A stretch of 48,489 nt of DNA, taken from contig DHCC01000041.1 in assembly GCA_002398875.1 (NCBI GenBank), positions 1 through 48,489 of the forward strand. Reading direction: 5' to 3'. Made by a program: the position numbers and the translations under genes. Shown here piece by piece: positions 1-8,853 of this stretch. The notes under the pieces were generated by a model. That model was not told where the DNA came from. It saw nothing but the letters and a program-made list of their open reading frames with translations, and did no database searches. The stretch is from Bacteroidales bacterium UBA4912 (GTDB taxonomy: Bacteria > Bacteroidota > Bacteroidia > Bacteroidales > Dysgonomonadaceae). Every line of letters starts with the position of its first letter. Position 1 is the first letter of the stretch.

Positions 1-51
1 TCAATCTTTTGAGACAGCCCCTTTGTAATAAGAACCTGTATAATAATTGAT
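1..51. other. left edge; possible insertion-sequence end
   Basis: These bases lie downstream of the first gene. Read on the minus strand they contain GGGGCTGTCTCAAAAG, which resembles the terminal inverted repeats of some Bacteroidetes insertion sequences. No transposase is in the window, so this is only a resemblance from memory. It may instead be a terminator remnant or chance. Confidence 0.2.
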
Positions 52-1371
52 TTATAATACGTATCCTTCTGAATAAGATTTATTGTATAATCGGTTTGCA
101 TCAGCTTCGGCATCATCAACAAATTTCTCTGCGGCAGGATCCCATTTTATTGGACGTCCAAGATCATAGGCTATATTACCAAGGGTGCAAACGACACATG
201 ACTTGTGTCCTATTTCTACCGGTACCTGAGGCTCAGTTCTGTTTTTAACAGACTCTATAAAATTAGTAAGATGAGGTATCTTGGTTTCATAAGCACCTTC
301 GGTTGCTTCTATTTGAGCTGGCAACAGGCTATCGTCAGAGGCAAGAAAATGTTCTCTGGATACTTCAATCCATCCTTTATCTCCCCAGAACTTAACACCT
401 TTGGTCATCTTTTCATTAAAAGGTTCTTCTGTCATCACCGTACCATTGGCATATTTGAAGGTGAGATATTTGGTATCTTCATATCCGGCAGGAATAATTT
501 CAACAGGTCCGTTACCATCCATTCCTATACCCCACTGAGCAATATCAAACATGTGTGCGCCCCAGTCGGTAGTAAATCCACCTCCCAGTTCTTTATACCA
601 GCGCCATGCTCCCCAGATTTGTTCGTTCTGTTCCGGATCAAGTGAGATCAGAGGATTAAGTTGTGAATTATAGTGTACATATTCTGAAGGACCTAACCAA
701 AGTGGCCAGTTCAAATCAGTAGGCACCGGTTCTTCAGGTAGATCATACGGAACTGGAGGAGCTCCAACACAAGCATTCACTCGCTCTATTTTTCCTATTT
801 TTCCTTCCTGAACCATTCTTACAGCATGCTGGAAATTAGCATCTGAGCGTTGTTGACTGCCAACGGCTAAAATGACGCCATTAGCCCTGACAGCTTTAAC
901 CAATGCCTGCCCTTCCTTGATAGTGAATGTCAATGGCTTTTCAAGATAAATATCCTTCTTTGCATTACATGCCTGAATAGCCATAAATGCATGCCAGTGG
1001 TCGGGAGTTGCGATAACTACTGCATCTATATCATCGCGGGCAATTAAGTCGAGATAGTTTTCGTATACTTCAACAGTTTCAGCATTAACATCGTTTTCGT
1101 AATAGTCGCTTACACGTCTTTTGAAACGTTCTCTCTTAATACCGTATACATCACTACCTGCAACTACTTTGACATCAGGCATACTGATGTAACCATTCAA
1201 CAGATACATAGCCTGCTGTCCCAGTCCGATAAATCCCAATCGTACCAATCCGTCAGTTGAAGTTTTTTTACTTTGCTTACATGAAGAAAGAAATTGTGGA
1301 AAAGTTGCTACACCTACTGCTCCGAGTGCAGCTGTTTTGATAAATTTTCGTCTCGATAATTGATTACTCAT
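52..1371 (-). CDS. Tat-exported Gfo/Idh/MocA family oxidoreductase
   Basis: NAD(P)-dependent oxidoreductase family acting mostly on sugars and sugar derivatives; the substrate cannot be told from sequence. The N-terminus has a twin-arginine signal (SRRKFIK, residues 6-12) followed by a hydrophobic stretch and LSSC at 28-31, so the protein is probably exported folded and perhaps lipid-anchored. The Rossmann loop GLGQQA is near residue 49 and the family EKP motif is at 144-146. The 439-residue length is normal for the exported Bacteroidetes branch (Gfo/Idh/MocA followed by a Bacteroidetes-type C-terminal domain). It is transcribed alone here from a TATATTTG box 48 bases upstream. TatA and TatC, which would export it, are encoded at 16.0-17.1 kb. 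Confidence 0.9.
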   Translation of the reverse strand: MSNQLSRRKFIKTAALGAVGVATFPQFLSSCKQSKKTSTDGLVRLGFIGLGQQAMYLLNGYISMPDVKVVAGSDVYGIKRERFKRRVSDYYENDVNAETVEVYENYLDLIARDDIDAVVIATPDHWHAFMAIQACNAKKDIYLEKPLTFTIKEGQALVKAVRANGVILAVGSQQRSDANFQHAVRMVQEGKIGKIERVNACVGAPPVPYDLPEEPVPTDLNWPLWLGPSEYVHYNSQLNPLISLDPEQNEQIWGAWRWYKELGGGFTTDWGAHMFDIAQWGIGMDGNGPVEIIPAGYEDTKYLTFKYANGTVMTEEPFNEKMTKGVKFWGDKGWIEVSREHFLASDDSLLPAQIEATEGAYETKIPHLTNFIESVKNRTEPQVPVEIGHKSCVVCTLGNIAYDLGRPIKWDPAAEKFVDDAEADANRLYNKSYSEGYVL

Positions 1372-1418
1372 GACTTTAGATTTTTATTTTTATAATATAA
1401 GTTCTATTAAATTAAATG

Positions 1419-1426
1419 CAAATATA
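1419..1426 (-). promoter_or_regulatory. -7 promoter box for the Gfo/Idh gene
   Basis: The minus strand reads TATATTTG, an exact match to the Bacteroidetes -7 consensus TAnnTTTG, about 48 bases before the ATG. No clear -33 TTTG was seen. Confidence 0.6.
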
Positions 1427-1484
1427 TTGATTTATATTATCTTTTACTGCTTATAAAAAAGAAAAAGGCATAAATGTAAGAAAG

Positions 1485-2141
1485 TCAAATCATACTTTCT
1501 AATTTACCTCTGTCCAACACTTTGAGCTCTCTCTTATATAAAGTTATTAATTCCTCACGCATCATATCTCCTAAAGTGCGTGCAAGGGAAGGGCGCTGAA
1601 CACCAAAATATTCAGCTAACTGACTTTGTGTTCTTTTTAATGTGAATGTATTGTTTTGAGGAGTTGTATTTTCAAGTATATATAAGGATAGTTTTCCTTT
1701 CAATGTTTTAATAGACATCATCTGAACCTTCTTAGAAAGAAAGACTGTCATGTTTGAGTTTAACTTCATAAAGTTAGTGAGAAGCTGCTCATTCATCATC
1801 ATCTCTTTTAGCCATAGAGTTTTTGGGATTATGTAGAATAAAGTCTTCTGCATAGTAATAACATCAACCGGGTAACGGCTTTCTGTTGCAACAAGAAAAG
1901 CAGGTGCTAATGGTCGAATCGGTTCTATGAACTCAATTTCTACAACATTACCATCCTTGGTAACCATTTCTGTACGCACCAAACCATCTGTTAGTATATA
2001 TAGAGAATGAATTGTATCGCCCTGCCGAACAACATGTTGTCCTTTCTCAACTTCCAAAACTTCTGATACTGAACGGGATAAGATCTCGTCAATTTCACTT
2101 TTTGTTAGCCCGACAAATAGTGGACAAATACTTAAATCCAT
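1485..2141 (-). CDS. hcpR: Crp/Fnr family regulator, HcpR-like
   Basis: Transcription factor with an N-terminal cyclic-nucleotide-binding-like fold (about residues 8-120), a dimer helix and a C-terminal helix-turn-helix (about 168-200). The recognition helix reads QRPSLARTL, with R183 and R188 but Pro in place of the Glu found in E. coli CRP. There is one cysteine (C6), so an FNR-type cluster is unlikely; characterised HcpR proteins sense NO through heme. The start is the ATG at 2141 (218 residues): a start at 2174 would place a TATCTTTG promoter box inside the gene. It is divergent from hcp across a perfect palindrome. Known family role: activating hcp under nitrosative stress; that this copy does so is inferred from context. 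Confidence 0.85.
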   Translation of the reverse strand: MDLSICPLFVGLTKSEIDEILSRSVSEVLEVEKGQHVVRQGDTIHSLYILTDGLVRTEMVTKDGNVVEIEFIEPIRPLAPAFLVATESRYPVDVITMQKTLFYIIPKTLWLKEMMMNEQLLTNFMKLNSNMTVFLSKKVQMMSIKTLKGKLSLYILENTTPQNNTFTLKRTQSQLAEYFGVQRPSLARTLGDMMREELITLYKRELKVLDRGKLESMI

Positions 2142-2163
2142 ATTTATTTTTATCGTTAAGTAA

Positions 2164-2171
2164 CAAAGATA
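2164..2171 (-). promoter_or_regulatory. -7 promoter box for the hcpR-like gene
   Basis: TATCTTTG on the minus strand, an exact TAnnTTTG match, 23 bases before the chosen ATG. It decides the start codon of the regulator gene. Confidence 0.6.
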
Positions 2172-2218
2172 CATAAAAATGACTCTAATTTATTTATTAA
2201 ATCAGGTTAAAAACAGCG

Positions 2219-2238
2219 TATGTAACATTGGTTACATA
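2219..2238. promoter_or_regulatory. perfect Crp/Fnr-type operator between hcpR and hcp
   Basis: TATGTAACATTGGTTACATA is a perfect 8-4-8 inverted repeat containing TGTAA-N6-TTACA, the layout of Crp/Fnr-family sites. Its centre lies about 41 bases before the transcription start predicted from the hcp -7 box, the class II activator position. The same site is about 68 bases upstream of the predicted start for the divergent regulator gene. Confidence 0.85.
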
Positions 2239-2257
2239 ATATAATATCTTAACTGGG

Positions 2258-2265
2258 TAAATTTG
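2258..2265 (+). promoter_or_regulatory. -7 promoter box for hcp
   Basis: TAAATTTG, an exact TAnnTTTG match, 31 bases before the hcp ATG. The -33 element is missing and the operator overlaps that position, as expected for an activator-dependent promoter. Confidence 0.65.
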
Positions 2266-2296
2266 TTGCAAAATATAAAATAAAATATTGTAGAAG

Positions 2297-3955
2297 ATGG
2301 AAAAAATGTTTTGTTATCAATGTCAGGAGACTAGTAAAAACGAAGGTTGCACGATAGTTGGGGTTTGCGGCAAAACAGCCAATGTGGCTAACTTGCAAGA
2401 CCTTTTAATGTTTCTCTGTAAAGGTATATCGCATTACACAGTAAGACTCAGAAAATTGGGAATAATTATACCTGAGATTGACAGGTTTATAGTGGATAGT
2501 CTGTTCATGACGATCACTAATGCCAACTTCGACAAGAGCCGTTTTATTACAAGAATACTGATGGCTTATGAAATGAGGAATGCTGCAAAAGAGCGACTAA
2601 TTGCTACAGGCGGTAAAACAGATGATATTAAATTTGATGGTGCATATTGGGTAGGCGAGACAGAAGAAGAGATGGCGGAGAAAGCACTTGAAGTGGGTGT
2701 TTTGGCAAGTGAGAACGTTGATATTCGCTCTCTTCGCGAATTGACTGCTTATGGATTAAAAGGGATGGCTGCTTATGCTGAACATGCATATAATCTAGGA
2801 CATACAGATAATGAGATATATGGGTTTATGCAGCAGGTTTTAGTAGATCTTACGAATGACAATATGACTGCAGATGAGCTGACTGCCCTTGTTCTTGAAA
2901 CAGGTAAGTATGGTGTTCAGGTGATGGCATTGCTGGATAATGCCAATACATCAAGTTATGGGAATCCTGAAATCACAAAGGTTAATCTTGGGGTTCGTAA
3001 TAATCCGGGAATTCTTATTAGCGGTCATGATATGAAGGATATGGAAGAATTGTTGAAACAGACTGAGGGAACCGGTGTTGACGTATATACTCATAGCGAA
3101 ATGCTTCCGGCTCATTATTATCCTGCTTTTAAAAAATACAGCCATTTCGTGGGCAACTATGGTGGTGCATGGTGGAACCAGATTAATGATTTTGAAACTT
3201 TCAACGGGGTTTTCCTGTTCACAACAAACTGCATCGTTCCTCCAAGGAAAAACTCTACTTATGGTGACAGAGTATATACTACAGGCGCTTCAGGTTTTGA
3301 AGGTTTTAAACATATTGAGGATCGGAAAGACGGACTACCAAAAGATTTCTCTGAGTTGATTAAACACGCTAAAAAGTGTAAAGCACCTCAGGAAATTGAA
3401 ACTGGAGAAATTGTGGGAGGTTTTGCTCACAATCAGGTGATTGCATTATCAGATCAGATAGTGGATGCAGTTAAAACAGGTGCTATCCGCAAGTTTTTTG
3501 TAATGGCAGGCTGTGATGGCAGGGTAAGAGGTAGAAATTACTATACAGAGTTCGCAGAAAAACTGCCGAAGGATACTGTGATTCTGACTGCCGGATGTGC
3601 AAAATACAGATACAACAAAATACCTCTTGGAGATATAAATGGCATTCCCCGTGTACTGGATGCAGGTCAGTGTAATGACAGTTATTCACTTGTTAAAATA
3701 GCGCTCGCTTTGAAAGAAGCTTTTGGTCTTGACGATCTTAATGATCTGCCAATTGTTTATAATATAGCATGGTATGAGCAGAAAGCTGTTATTGTTTTAC
3801 TTGCATTGCTATCATTAGGGGTAAAGAATATTCATCTTGGACCTACCCTTCCTGCATTTCTTTCACCAAATGTGGCTAATGTGCTGGTAAATATGTTTGG
3901 ACTTTCAAGTATTACAACTGTTGAAGAGGACTTGAAAATATTCATGGAAGCTTGA
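2297..3955 (+). CDS. hcp: hybrid cluster protein (Hcp), class I
   Basis: Cytoplasmic Fe-S protein with a hybrid [4Fe-2S-2O] cluster. It reduces hydroxylamine in vitro and acts in NO detoxification and S-nitrosylation. The N-terminal cluster motif is C6-x2-C9-x8-C18-x5-C24, the class I spacing of strict anaerobes ([4Fe-4S]) rather than the enterobacterial C-x2-C-x11-C-x6-C. Hybrid-cluster regions are visible as GHDMKDMEELL, TNCIVPPR, FFVMAGCDGR, LTAGCAKYRYN and DAGQCNDSYS. The 552-residue length is full. No hcr reductase gene is adjacent, as is usual in anaerobes. It is the first gene of a two-gene unit with the DUF438 protein 34 bases downstream, under the operator at 2219-2238. Confidence 0.97.
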   Translation: MEKMFCYQCQETSKNEGCTIVGVCGKTANVANLQDLLMFLCKGISHYTVRLRKLGIIIPEIDRFIVDSLFMTITNANFDKSRFITRILMAYEMRNAAKERLIATGGKTDDIKFDGAYWVGETEEEMAEKALEVGVLASENVDIRSLRELTAYGLKGMAAYAEHAYNLGHTDNEIYGFMQQVLVDLTNDNMTADELTALVLETGKYGVQVMALLDNANTSSYGNPEITKVNLGVRNNPGILISGHDMKDMEELLKQTEGTGVDVYTHSEMLPAHYYPAFKKYSHFVGNYGGAWWNQINDFETFNGVFLFTTNCIVPPRKNSTYGDRVYTTGASGFEGFKHIEDRKDGLPKDFSELIKHAKKCKAPQEIETGEIVGGFAHNQVIALSDQIVDAVKTGAIRKFFVMAGCDGRVRGRNYYTEFAEKLPKDTVILTAGCAKYRYNKIPLGDINGIPRVLDAGQCNDSYSLVKIALALKEAFGLDDLNDLPIVYNIAWYEQKAVIVLLALLSLGVKNIHLGPTLPAFLSPNVANVLVNMFGLSSITTVEEDLKIFMEA

Positions 3956-3989
3956 TGTGAATTTAGTCAAACAATAAACACAGTATAAT

Positions 3990-5228
3990 ATGAGCGAATT
4001 TATAAACAACTCAACACAGCGAAAAGAGAAGTTGCGCAGTCTGCTTCTTGAGCTGCATGATGGGGGTAATCCCGCACTTTTGCGTCAGCATCTTATTAAT
4101 GTGCTGAGAAGTATTCCCTATAACGAAGTAGTTGAAGTGGAACAGGATCTGATTAACAGTAACTCACTGTCCGAGGAGGAGATTCTTGAGTTTTGTGATT
4201 TGCACACTGCTGTACTAGATGGGAGTATAGATTTGAAAGGTGCTAAAGACATGCTTCCGGGACATCCTGTAGATACTTTCATGAAAGAGAATGTTGCTAT
4301 CCGTAAAGAAATTGAGGCATACAGAGAAACAAGCAAAATGATTGAAAATATAACTGATTCGGAAGTACCGGGTTATATCCTTCAGCTACGCACAATCTTT
4401 AATAATTTCTCTGATATCGATAAGCATTACAAGCGCAAGGAGTATCTTTTGTTTCCATTCTTGGAAAAACATCTTATTACAGGACCTCCAAAAGTTATGT
4501 GGGGCAAACATGATGAAACAAGAGAGTTACTTAAAAAATCACATGAAGTGCTCAATTCTGCCATTACCAATGCAGATAGCCTGAAGTCAGCCCTCAAAGA
4601 ATCGCTTGATATCACTGTTGAAATGATTGAGGGGATGATAAAGAAGGAAGAGGAGATTCTTTTTCCTATGGCTATGGACACTTTAAATGAAAATGAGTGG
4701 TTTAAAGTGTATCAGGAGACTCCAGAATTTGGTTTTTGTCTGTATGATCCTGAAAATGAGTGGACACCTGCAGGTGTGAATGTGGAAAAACAGGAGTACA
4801 TACACGCTGATGGAATAAGGCTGTCATCGGGAGCTTTTAACATAGATGAACTGGAAGCACTTTTCAAACACCTTCCAATTGATATAACATTTGTGGATAA
4901 GGATGACAAGGTGAGGTTCTTTTCGCATAGCCCTAACAGAGTGTTTGAGCGCAACCGTTCTATTATTGGACGTGATGTGCGGATGTGTCACCCGCCCGGC
5001 AGCGTGCATGTTGTTGAACAAATCATAAGAGACTTCAAGAGTGGCAAAGAAAATAAGGCGGTTTTCTGGATATCAGGATTTCAGAAAGATCGGTTTATTC
5101 TTATTGAGTACTATGCAGTACGCGGAAAAGAGGATGAATATCTCGGCGTACTGGAAGTGACACAGGATATTACTAAACTACGCGAGCTGGAAGGTAGTCA
5201 GCGGCTATTATCTTACGAACACAAATAA
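3990..5228 (+). CDS. DUF438-hemerythrin-PAS protein
   Basis: Three-part cytoplasmic protein of 412 residues. An N-terminal DUF438 region (about 10-85, ending near MLPGHPVDTF) is followed by a hemerythrin HHE domain (about 90-235) with possible iron ligands in DKHYKRKEYLLFPFLEKH, WGKHDETRELL and KKEEEILFP. A C-terminal PAS domain (about 285-400) carries the CHPPGSVHVVEQI motif typical of this family. Hemerythrin-type di-iron centres bind O2 or NO. Its position directly behind hcp suggests an NO or redox sensor or scavenger, but no biochemical role is established for this architecture as far as I know. There is no output domain, so any signal must pass by protein contact. Confidence 0.85.
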   Translation: MSEFINNSTQRKEKLRSLLLELHDGGNPALLRQHLINVLRSIPYNEVVEVEQDLINSNSLSEEEILEFCDLHTAVLDGSIDLKGAKDMLPGHPVDTFMKENVAIRKEIEAYRETSKMIENITDSEVPGYILQLRTIFNNFSDIDKHYKRKEYLLFPFLEKHLITGPPKVMWGKHDETRELLKKSHEVLNSAITNADSLKSALKESLDITVEMIEGMIKKEEEILFPMAMDTLNENEWFKVYQETPEFGFCLYDPENEWTPAGVNVEKQEYIHADGIRLSSGAFNIDELEALFKHLPIDITFVDKDDKVRFFSHSPNRVFERNRSIIGRDVRMCHPPGSVHVVEQIIRDFKSGKENKAVFWISGFQKDRFILIEYYAVRGKEDEYLGVLEVTQDITKLRELEGSQRLLSYEHK

Positions 5229-5289
5229 GTATTATATTCACTATGATATAATTTCATAACATTTCGGAGAAATATTTTGGTAGATAACA

Positions 5290-5320
5290 AATAAAGCCGG
5301 CTGAATTAGCCGGCTTTATT
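5290..5320. terminator. bidirectional terminator between hcp unit and mdh
   Basis: A perfect 13-bp stem (AATAAAGCCGGCT, 5290-5302; AGCCGGCTTTATT, 5308-5320) with a 5-base loop lies between convergent genes. T-rich tails occur on both strands. Confidence 0.85.
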
Positions 5321-5372
5321 ATTAGCTATACTGATTATTTAAGCTATAATCAGAATTGAATTATTTCAATTA

Positions 5373-6371
5373 TTATAGATTTGGGTTTACACTACTCCAT
5401 TTATCAGTTGAAGGTATAATACCCATAGAGATTACCTCATCACGTAGTTTCACAAGATGGCTGTAGCTCTGTTTCAGTTCAGCAATTTCCGCATCAGTTC
5501 CTTTTATTTCACCATAAGAAACACCATTTTTGTCAAGTGTTGTTTCCATAGCCATCATTATATGCTCAAATCCCTGTTCGTTTACATAGCATCCTGAAGG
5601 CCAACGGAATGCATCACCTCCCATTGTTGCGCGTATCATTTCAACTGATGTGTAAGCCGGACTCTGGAATGATGAACGTCCTCTAAGTTTAATAATGTTT
5701 GCCCCACCTTTTGTAACACGAACTTTCAAATCAGCCCACTCTTCATTAGTCAGCGAGTCTGTACCGATAAGATCCGTTAACGGTTTACCATCAACCTTAG
5801 TTGTAGAAGCAAAAACTGCCATTTGCTCGCCATGACCTCCATAAGTACGTGCACCTGTAACTTTGCTCTGGTCAATACCAAAATGCTTTGCAAGCTCGCT
5901 CTGCAATCTTGTGCTGTCTAACGCTGCCAACGTAGTAACTTGCGAAGGCTTTAGTCCTGAATAGATTAATGCTACCAGTCCGGTAATATCTGCAGGATTA
6001 AAGATAATTGTAAGATGTTGCAGTTCGGGGCAATATGATTTAATGTCTTTCCCAAGTTGTGCTGCAATTTCTGCGTTACCTTTCAGCAGATCTTCGCGAG
6101 TCATACCATCTTTTCTTGGTGCACCACCTGATGAAATCATATACTTAGTTCCAGAAAATGCCTCTTTTACATCGGTTGAGTATGTGAAATTGACACCTTC
6201 AAAACCACAGTGACGCATCTCTTCAACTACTCCTTCAAGTCCTTTTGCAAAAGGATCGTAAAGACAGATATTTGGAGTCAGACGCATCATGGCAGCTGTC
6301 TGTGCCATATTGGAACCGATCATACCGGCAGCTCCTACAATTGTTAATTTGTCGTTCGTTAGAAAACTCAT
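5373..6371 (-). CDS. mdh: malate dehydrogenase
   Basis: NAD-dependent malate/oxaloacetate interconversion in the cytoplasm; in fermenting Bacteroidales it usually works in the reductive direction toward fumarate and succinate. The NAD-binding loop GAAGMIG is at residues 13-19. Substrate-binding arginines are R86 and R92 (GGAPRKDGMTR) and R155 (LDSTR), with N125 (FNPAD) and the catalytic histidine H180 (YGGHGE); D152 is its likely partner. The 332-residue length matches the Bacteroides-type enzyme. It is a single gene between a bidirectional terminator and its own TATATTTG promoter box. Confidence 0.93.
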   Translation of the reverse strand: MSFLTNDKLTIVGAAGMIGSNMAQTAAMMRLTPNICLYDPFAKGLEGVVEEMRHCGFEGVNFTYSTDVKEAFSGTKYMISSGGAPRKDGMTREDLLKGNAEIAAQLGKDIKSYCPELQHLTIIFNPADITGLVALIYSGLKPSQVTTLAALDSTRLQSELAKHFGIDQSKVTGARTYGGHGEQMAVFASTTKVDGKPLTDLIGTDSLTNEEWADLKVRVTKGGANIIKLRGRSSFQSPAYTSVEMIRATMGGDAFRWPSGCYVNEQGFEHIMMAMETTLDKNGVSYGEIKGTDAEIAELKQSYSHLVKLRDEVISMGIIPSTDKWSSVNPNL

Positions 6372-6427
6372 AAATTGAATTATTTAAATGTTAATGATTC
6401 TGCTTAAACTATTGATTTTTGGGACTT

Positions 6428-6435
6428 CAAATATA
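6428..6435 (-). promoter_or_regulatory. -7 promoter box for mdh
   Basis: TATATTTG on the minus strand, an exact TAnnTTTG match, about 57 bases before the mdh ATG. Confidence 0.55.
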
Positions 6436-6504
6436 CGAAATATTACCAAATCCTACGGCATGTAATTTAATAAAATTCACTAAAACACACACCTGCGTGA
6501 AAGA

Positions 6505-8706
6505 TTATAACATACTCCATGCAACTGTCAGACCTGCCATTACAATTGACACCATACTCATAAGTTTGATCAGAATATTAAGTGATGGTCCTGAAGTATC
6601 TTTAAAAGGGTCGCCAACAGTATCTCCTACCACTGCAGCTTTATGTGCTTCGCTTCCTTTACCACCCAGATTCCCCATTTCAATATACTTTTTGGCATTA
6701 TCCCATGCTCCTCCTGAATTTGCCATAAAAACAGCCATAACAAATCCGGCACCTAATCCTCCCGCCAATAATCCCATTACTCCCGAAACTCCCATCAGCA
6801 ACCCTGTCAGTATAGGAGCTGCAACTGCCAAAAGTGATGGTAATAGCATCTCACGTTGAGCTCCTTTTGTGGAAATTGCAACGCATCGCGCATAATCAGG
6901 TGTTGTTTCTCCTGTAAGTATTCCTTTAAATTCACGGAATTGATAACGTACTTCCTCAACCATATTTCTTGCTGTTCTGCCAACTGCATTCATGGTCAGC
7001 CCACAGAACAGAAACACCATCATTGAGCCTAGGAAAATTCCTGCCAATACTTTCGGATTCATTAAAGTTACCTGGTAGTAATTCATAAAATCAATAAAAC
7101 TTGCTTTAGCAACTTCAATAGTTTGTCCATCAGCAAACTCGAGAACATTATCATTAACCCTTAATAAAGCAACTCTGATCTCTTCGACATAAGAAGCCAT
7201 CAGAGCCAAACCTGTAAGAGCTGCTGAGCCTATTGCAAAACCTTTTCCAGTGGCTGCAGTTGTGTTGCCCAAAGAATCAAGCATATCCGTTCTTCTTCTG
7301 ACTTCCGGATCCATACCACTCATTTCGGCAATTCCACCTGCATTATCAGCTATTGGACCGTAAGCATCTGTTGCAAGTGTGATCCCAAGTGTTGAGAGCA
7401 TTCCAACCGATGCTATTGCAATTCCATACAGTCCCATACTTACATTCTCGGCAGAAAGCATGTTTGCTACATCAAATCTTATAGCTGATAAGTAAGCTAT
7501 TAGTATAGCAAAGACAATTGTCAATACCGGAACAAATGTAGAAATAAAACCGGTACCCAAGCCAGAAATTATAACTGTTGCAGGACCTGTTTTTGCACTA
7601 TTTGCTATTTCAATGGCCGGCTTATGAGATGAAGAGGTAAAATACTCTGTTCCCTGACCTATAATTATTCCCGCTAAAAGACCTGCCATAACTGAGAATG
7701 AAAGTCCAACCCAGTTGCTAAATCCTAACAAATAGAGTATCCCAAAAGTCAATATTGCAATGAAAAAAGCACTTATATTTACTCCCCTGTTGAGTGAATC
7801 CATAAGCTGCTTAACAGTTGCATCCTCTTTGGTTTTGACAATAAATATCCCAAGTATAGAAAGGAAAACACCAATTGCTGCAATCAACATTGGTGCAAAT
7901 ACTGCATTCTGCTGCATTGTGGGATTCAATACAAAAGCAGAAGCACCAAGGGCTGCTGTTGATAGAATTGACCCGCAATATGACTCATAAAGATCAGCAC
8001 CCATACCGGCGACATCACCTACGTTATCACCTACGTTATCTGCAATTGTAGCCGGATTGCGCGGGTCATCCTCCGGAATACCAGCCTCAACCTTTCCAAC
8101 CAGATCGGCTCCAACATCCGCAGCTTTGGTATAGATACCGCCACCTACACGTGCAAACAGTGCCTGAGTAGAAGCTCCCATTCCAAATGTCAGCATTGTT
8201 GTGGTAATCATAATCAATTTATGACCTGCATCTGCATCTTCCACAAAAAAGTCCAGTATCAGATACCAGACTGAAATATCGAGCAGTGCTAGCCCTACTA
8301 CAACCAATCCCATTACTGCACCAGATCTGAATGCGATTTTAAGTCCACTGTTCAGAGATTTCTGCACTGCATTAGCAGTTCTGGCTGATGCATAAGTAGC
8401 GGTTTTCATTCCAAAAAAGCCTGCAAGCCCGGAGAAAAAACCTCCGGTGAGAAATGCAAAGGGGACCCATTTGTTCTGCAATCCAAAAAATGCCATTAAG
8501 GCAAATATGAGTGCAAGAATGATAAAGACTATGATCACAACTTTATATTGCTGTTTAAGGTATGACATCGCACCTTCTCTGATGAAACCGGCAATTGTTT
8601 TCATTTTCAGCGTACCTTCATCCTTTTTCATAAGACTCCTGAAAAAATAAAAGGCACATACTAATGCTGCTAAAGATGCAACAGGTACAAGAATAAAGTA
8701 ATTCAT
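6505..8706 (-). CDS. hppA: membrane-bound ion-pumping pyrophosphatase
   Basis: Integral inner-membrane enzyme (733 residues, many membrane segments) that couples pyrophosphate hydrolysis to ion export. The active-site motifs are seen at about residues 198-225: DVGADLVGKVEAG followed by DDPRNPATIADNVGDNVGD. The GNTTAATGKG segment near 480-489 has Ala where K+-independent enzymes have Lys, so this is a K+-dependent type. K+-dependent Bacteroidales enzymes include Na+ and dual Na+/H+ pumps (the Bacteroides vulgatus enzyme is one known case), so a Na+ or mixed pump is likely; the ion cannot be fixed by eye. It sits downstream of the enolase terminator and so probably has its own promoter; CATCTTTG (8749-8756, minus strand) is a one-mismatch -7 candidate. 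Confidence 0.95.
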   Translation of the reverse strand: MNYFILVPVASLAALVCAFYFFRSLMKKDEGTLKMKTIAGFIREGAMSYLKQQYKVVIIVFIILALIFALMAFFGLQNKWVPFAFLTGGFFSGLAGFFGMKTATYASARTANAVQKSLNSGLKIAFRSGAVMGLVVVGLALLDISVWYLILDFFVEDADAGHKLIMITTTMLTFGMGASTQALFARVGGGIYTKAADVGADLVGKVEAGIPEDDPRNPATIADNVGDNVGDVAGMGADLYESYCGSILSTAALGASAFVLNPTMQQNAVFAPMLIAAIGVFLSILGIFIVKTKEDATVKQLMDSLNRGVNISAFFIAILTFGILYLLGFSNWVGLSFSVMAGLLAGIIIGQGTEYFTSSSHKPAIEIANSAKTGPATVIISGLGTGFISTFVPVLTIVFAILIAYLSAIRFDVANMLSAENVSMGLYGIAIASVGMLSTLGITLATDAYGPIADNAGGIAEMSGMDPEVRRRTDMLDSLGNTTAATGKGFAIGSAALTGLALMASYVEEIRVALLRVNDNVLEFADGQTIEVAKASFIDFMNYYQVTLMNPKVLAGIFLGSMMVFLFCGLTMNAVGRTARNMVEEVRYQFREFKGILTGETTPDYARCVAISTKGAQREMLLPSLLAVAAPILTGLLMGVSGVMGLLAGGLGAGFVMAVFMANSGGAWDNAKKYIEMGNLGGKGSEAHKAAVVGDTVGDPFKDTSGPSLNILIKLMSMVSIVMAGLTVAWSML

Positions 8707-8801
8707 AGGCTGGTATTTAAAGTTTTACATAAAATAGGTATTAATTACAAAGATGATAAATTTTATTTAGAATAAGAATTAAAGTTTTGGTAAAACAGTA
8801 C

Positions 8802-8830
8802 AAAAAAACCACCCTGGACTCAGGGTGGTT
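8802..8830 (-). terminator. terminator after eno
   Basis: A perfect 10-bp stem (AACCACCCTG, 8807-8816; CAGGGTGGTT, 8821-8830) with a 4-base loop. On the minus strand it runs into seven T residues (8802-8808). It separates eno from hppA. Confidence 0.88.
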
Positions 8831-8853
8831 AATTAAACTAATCGATCAGATAA

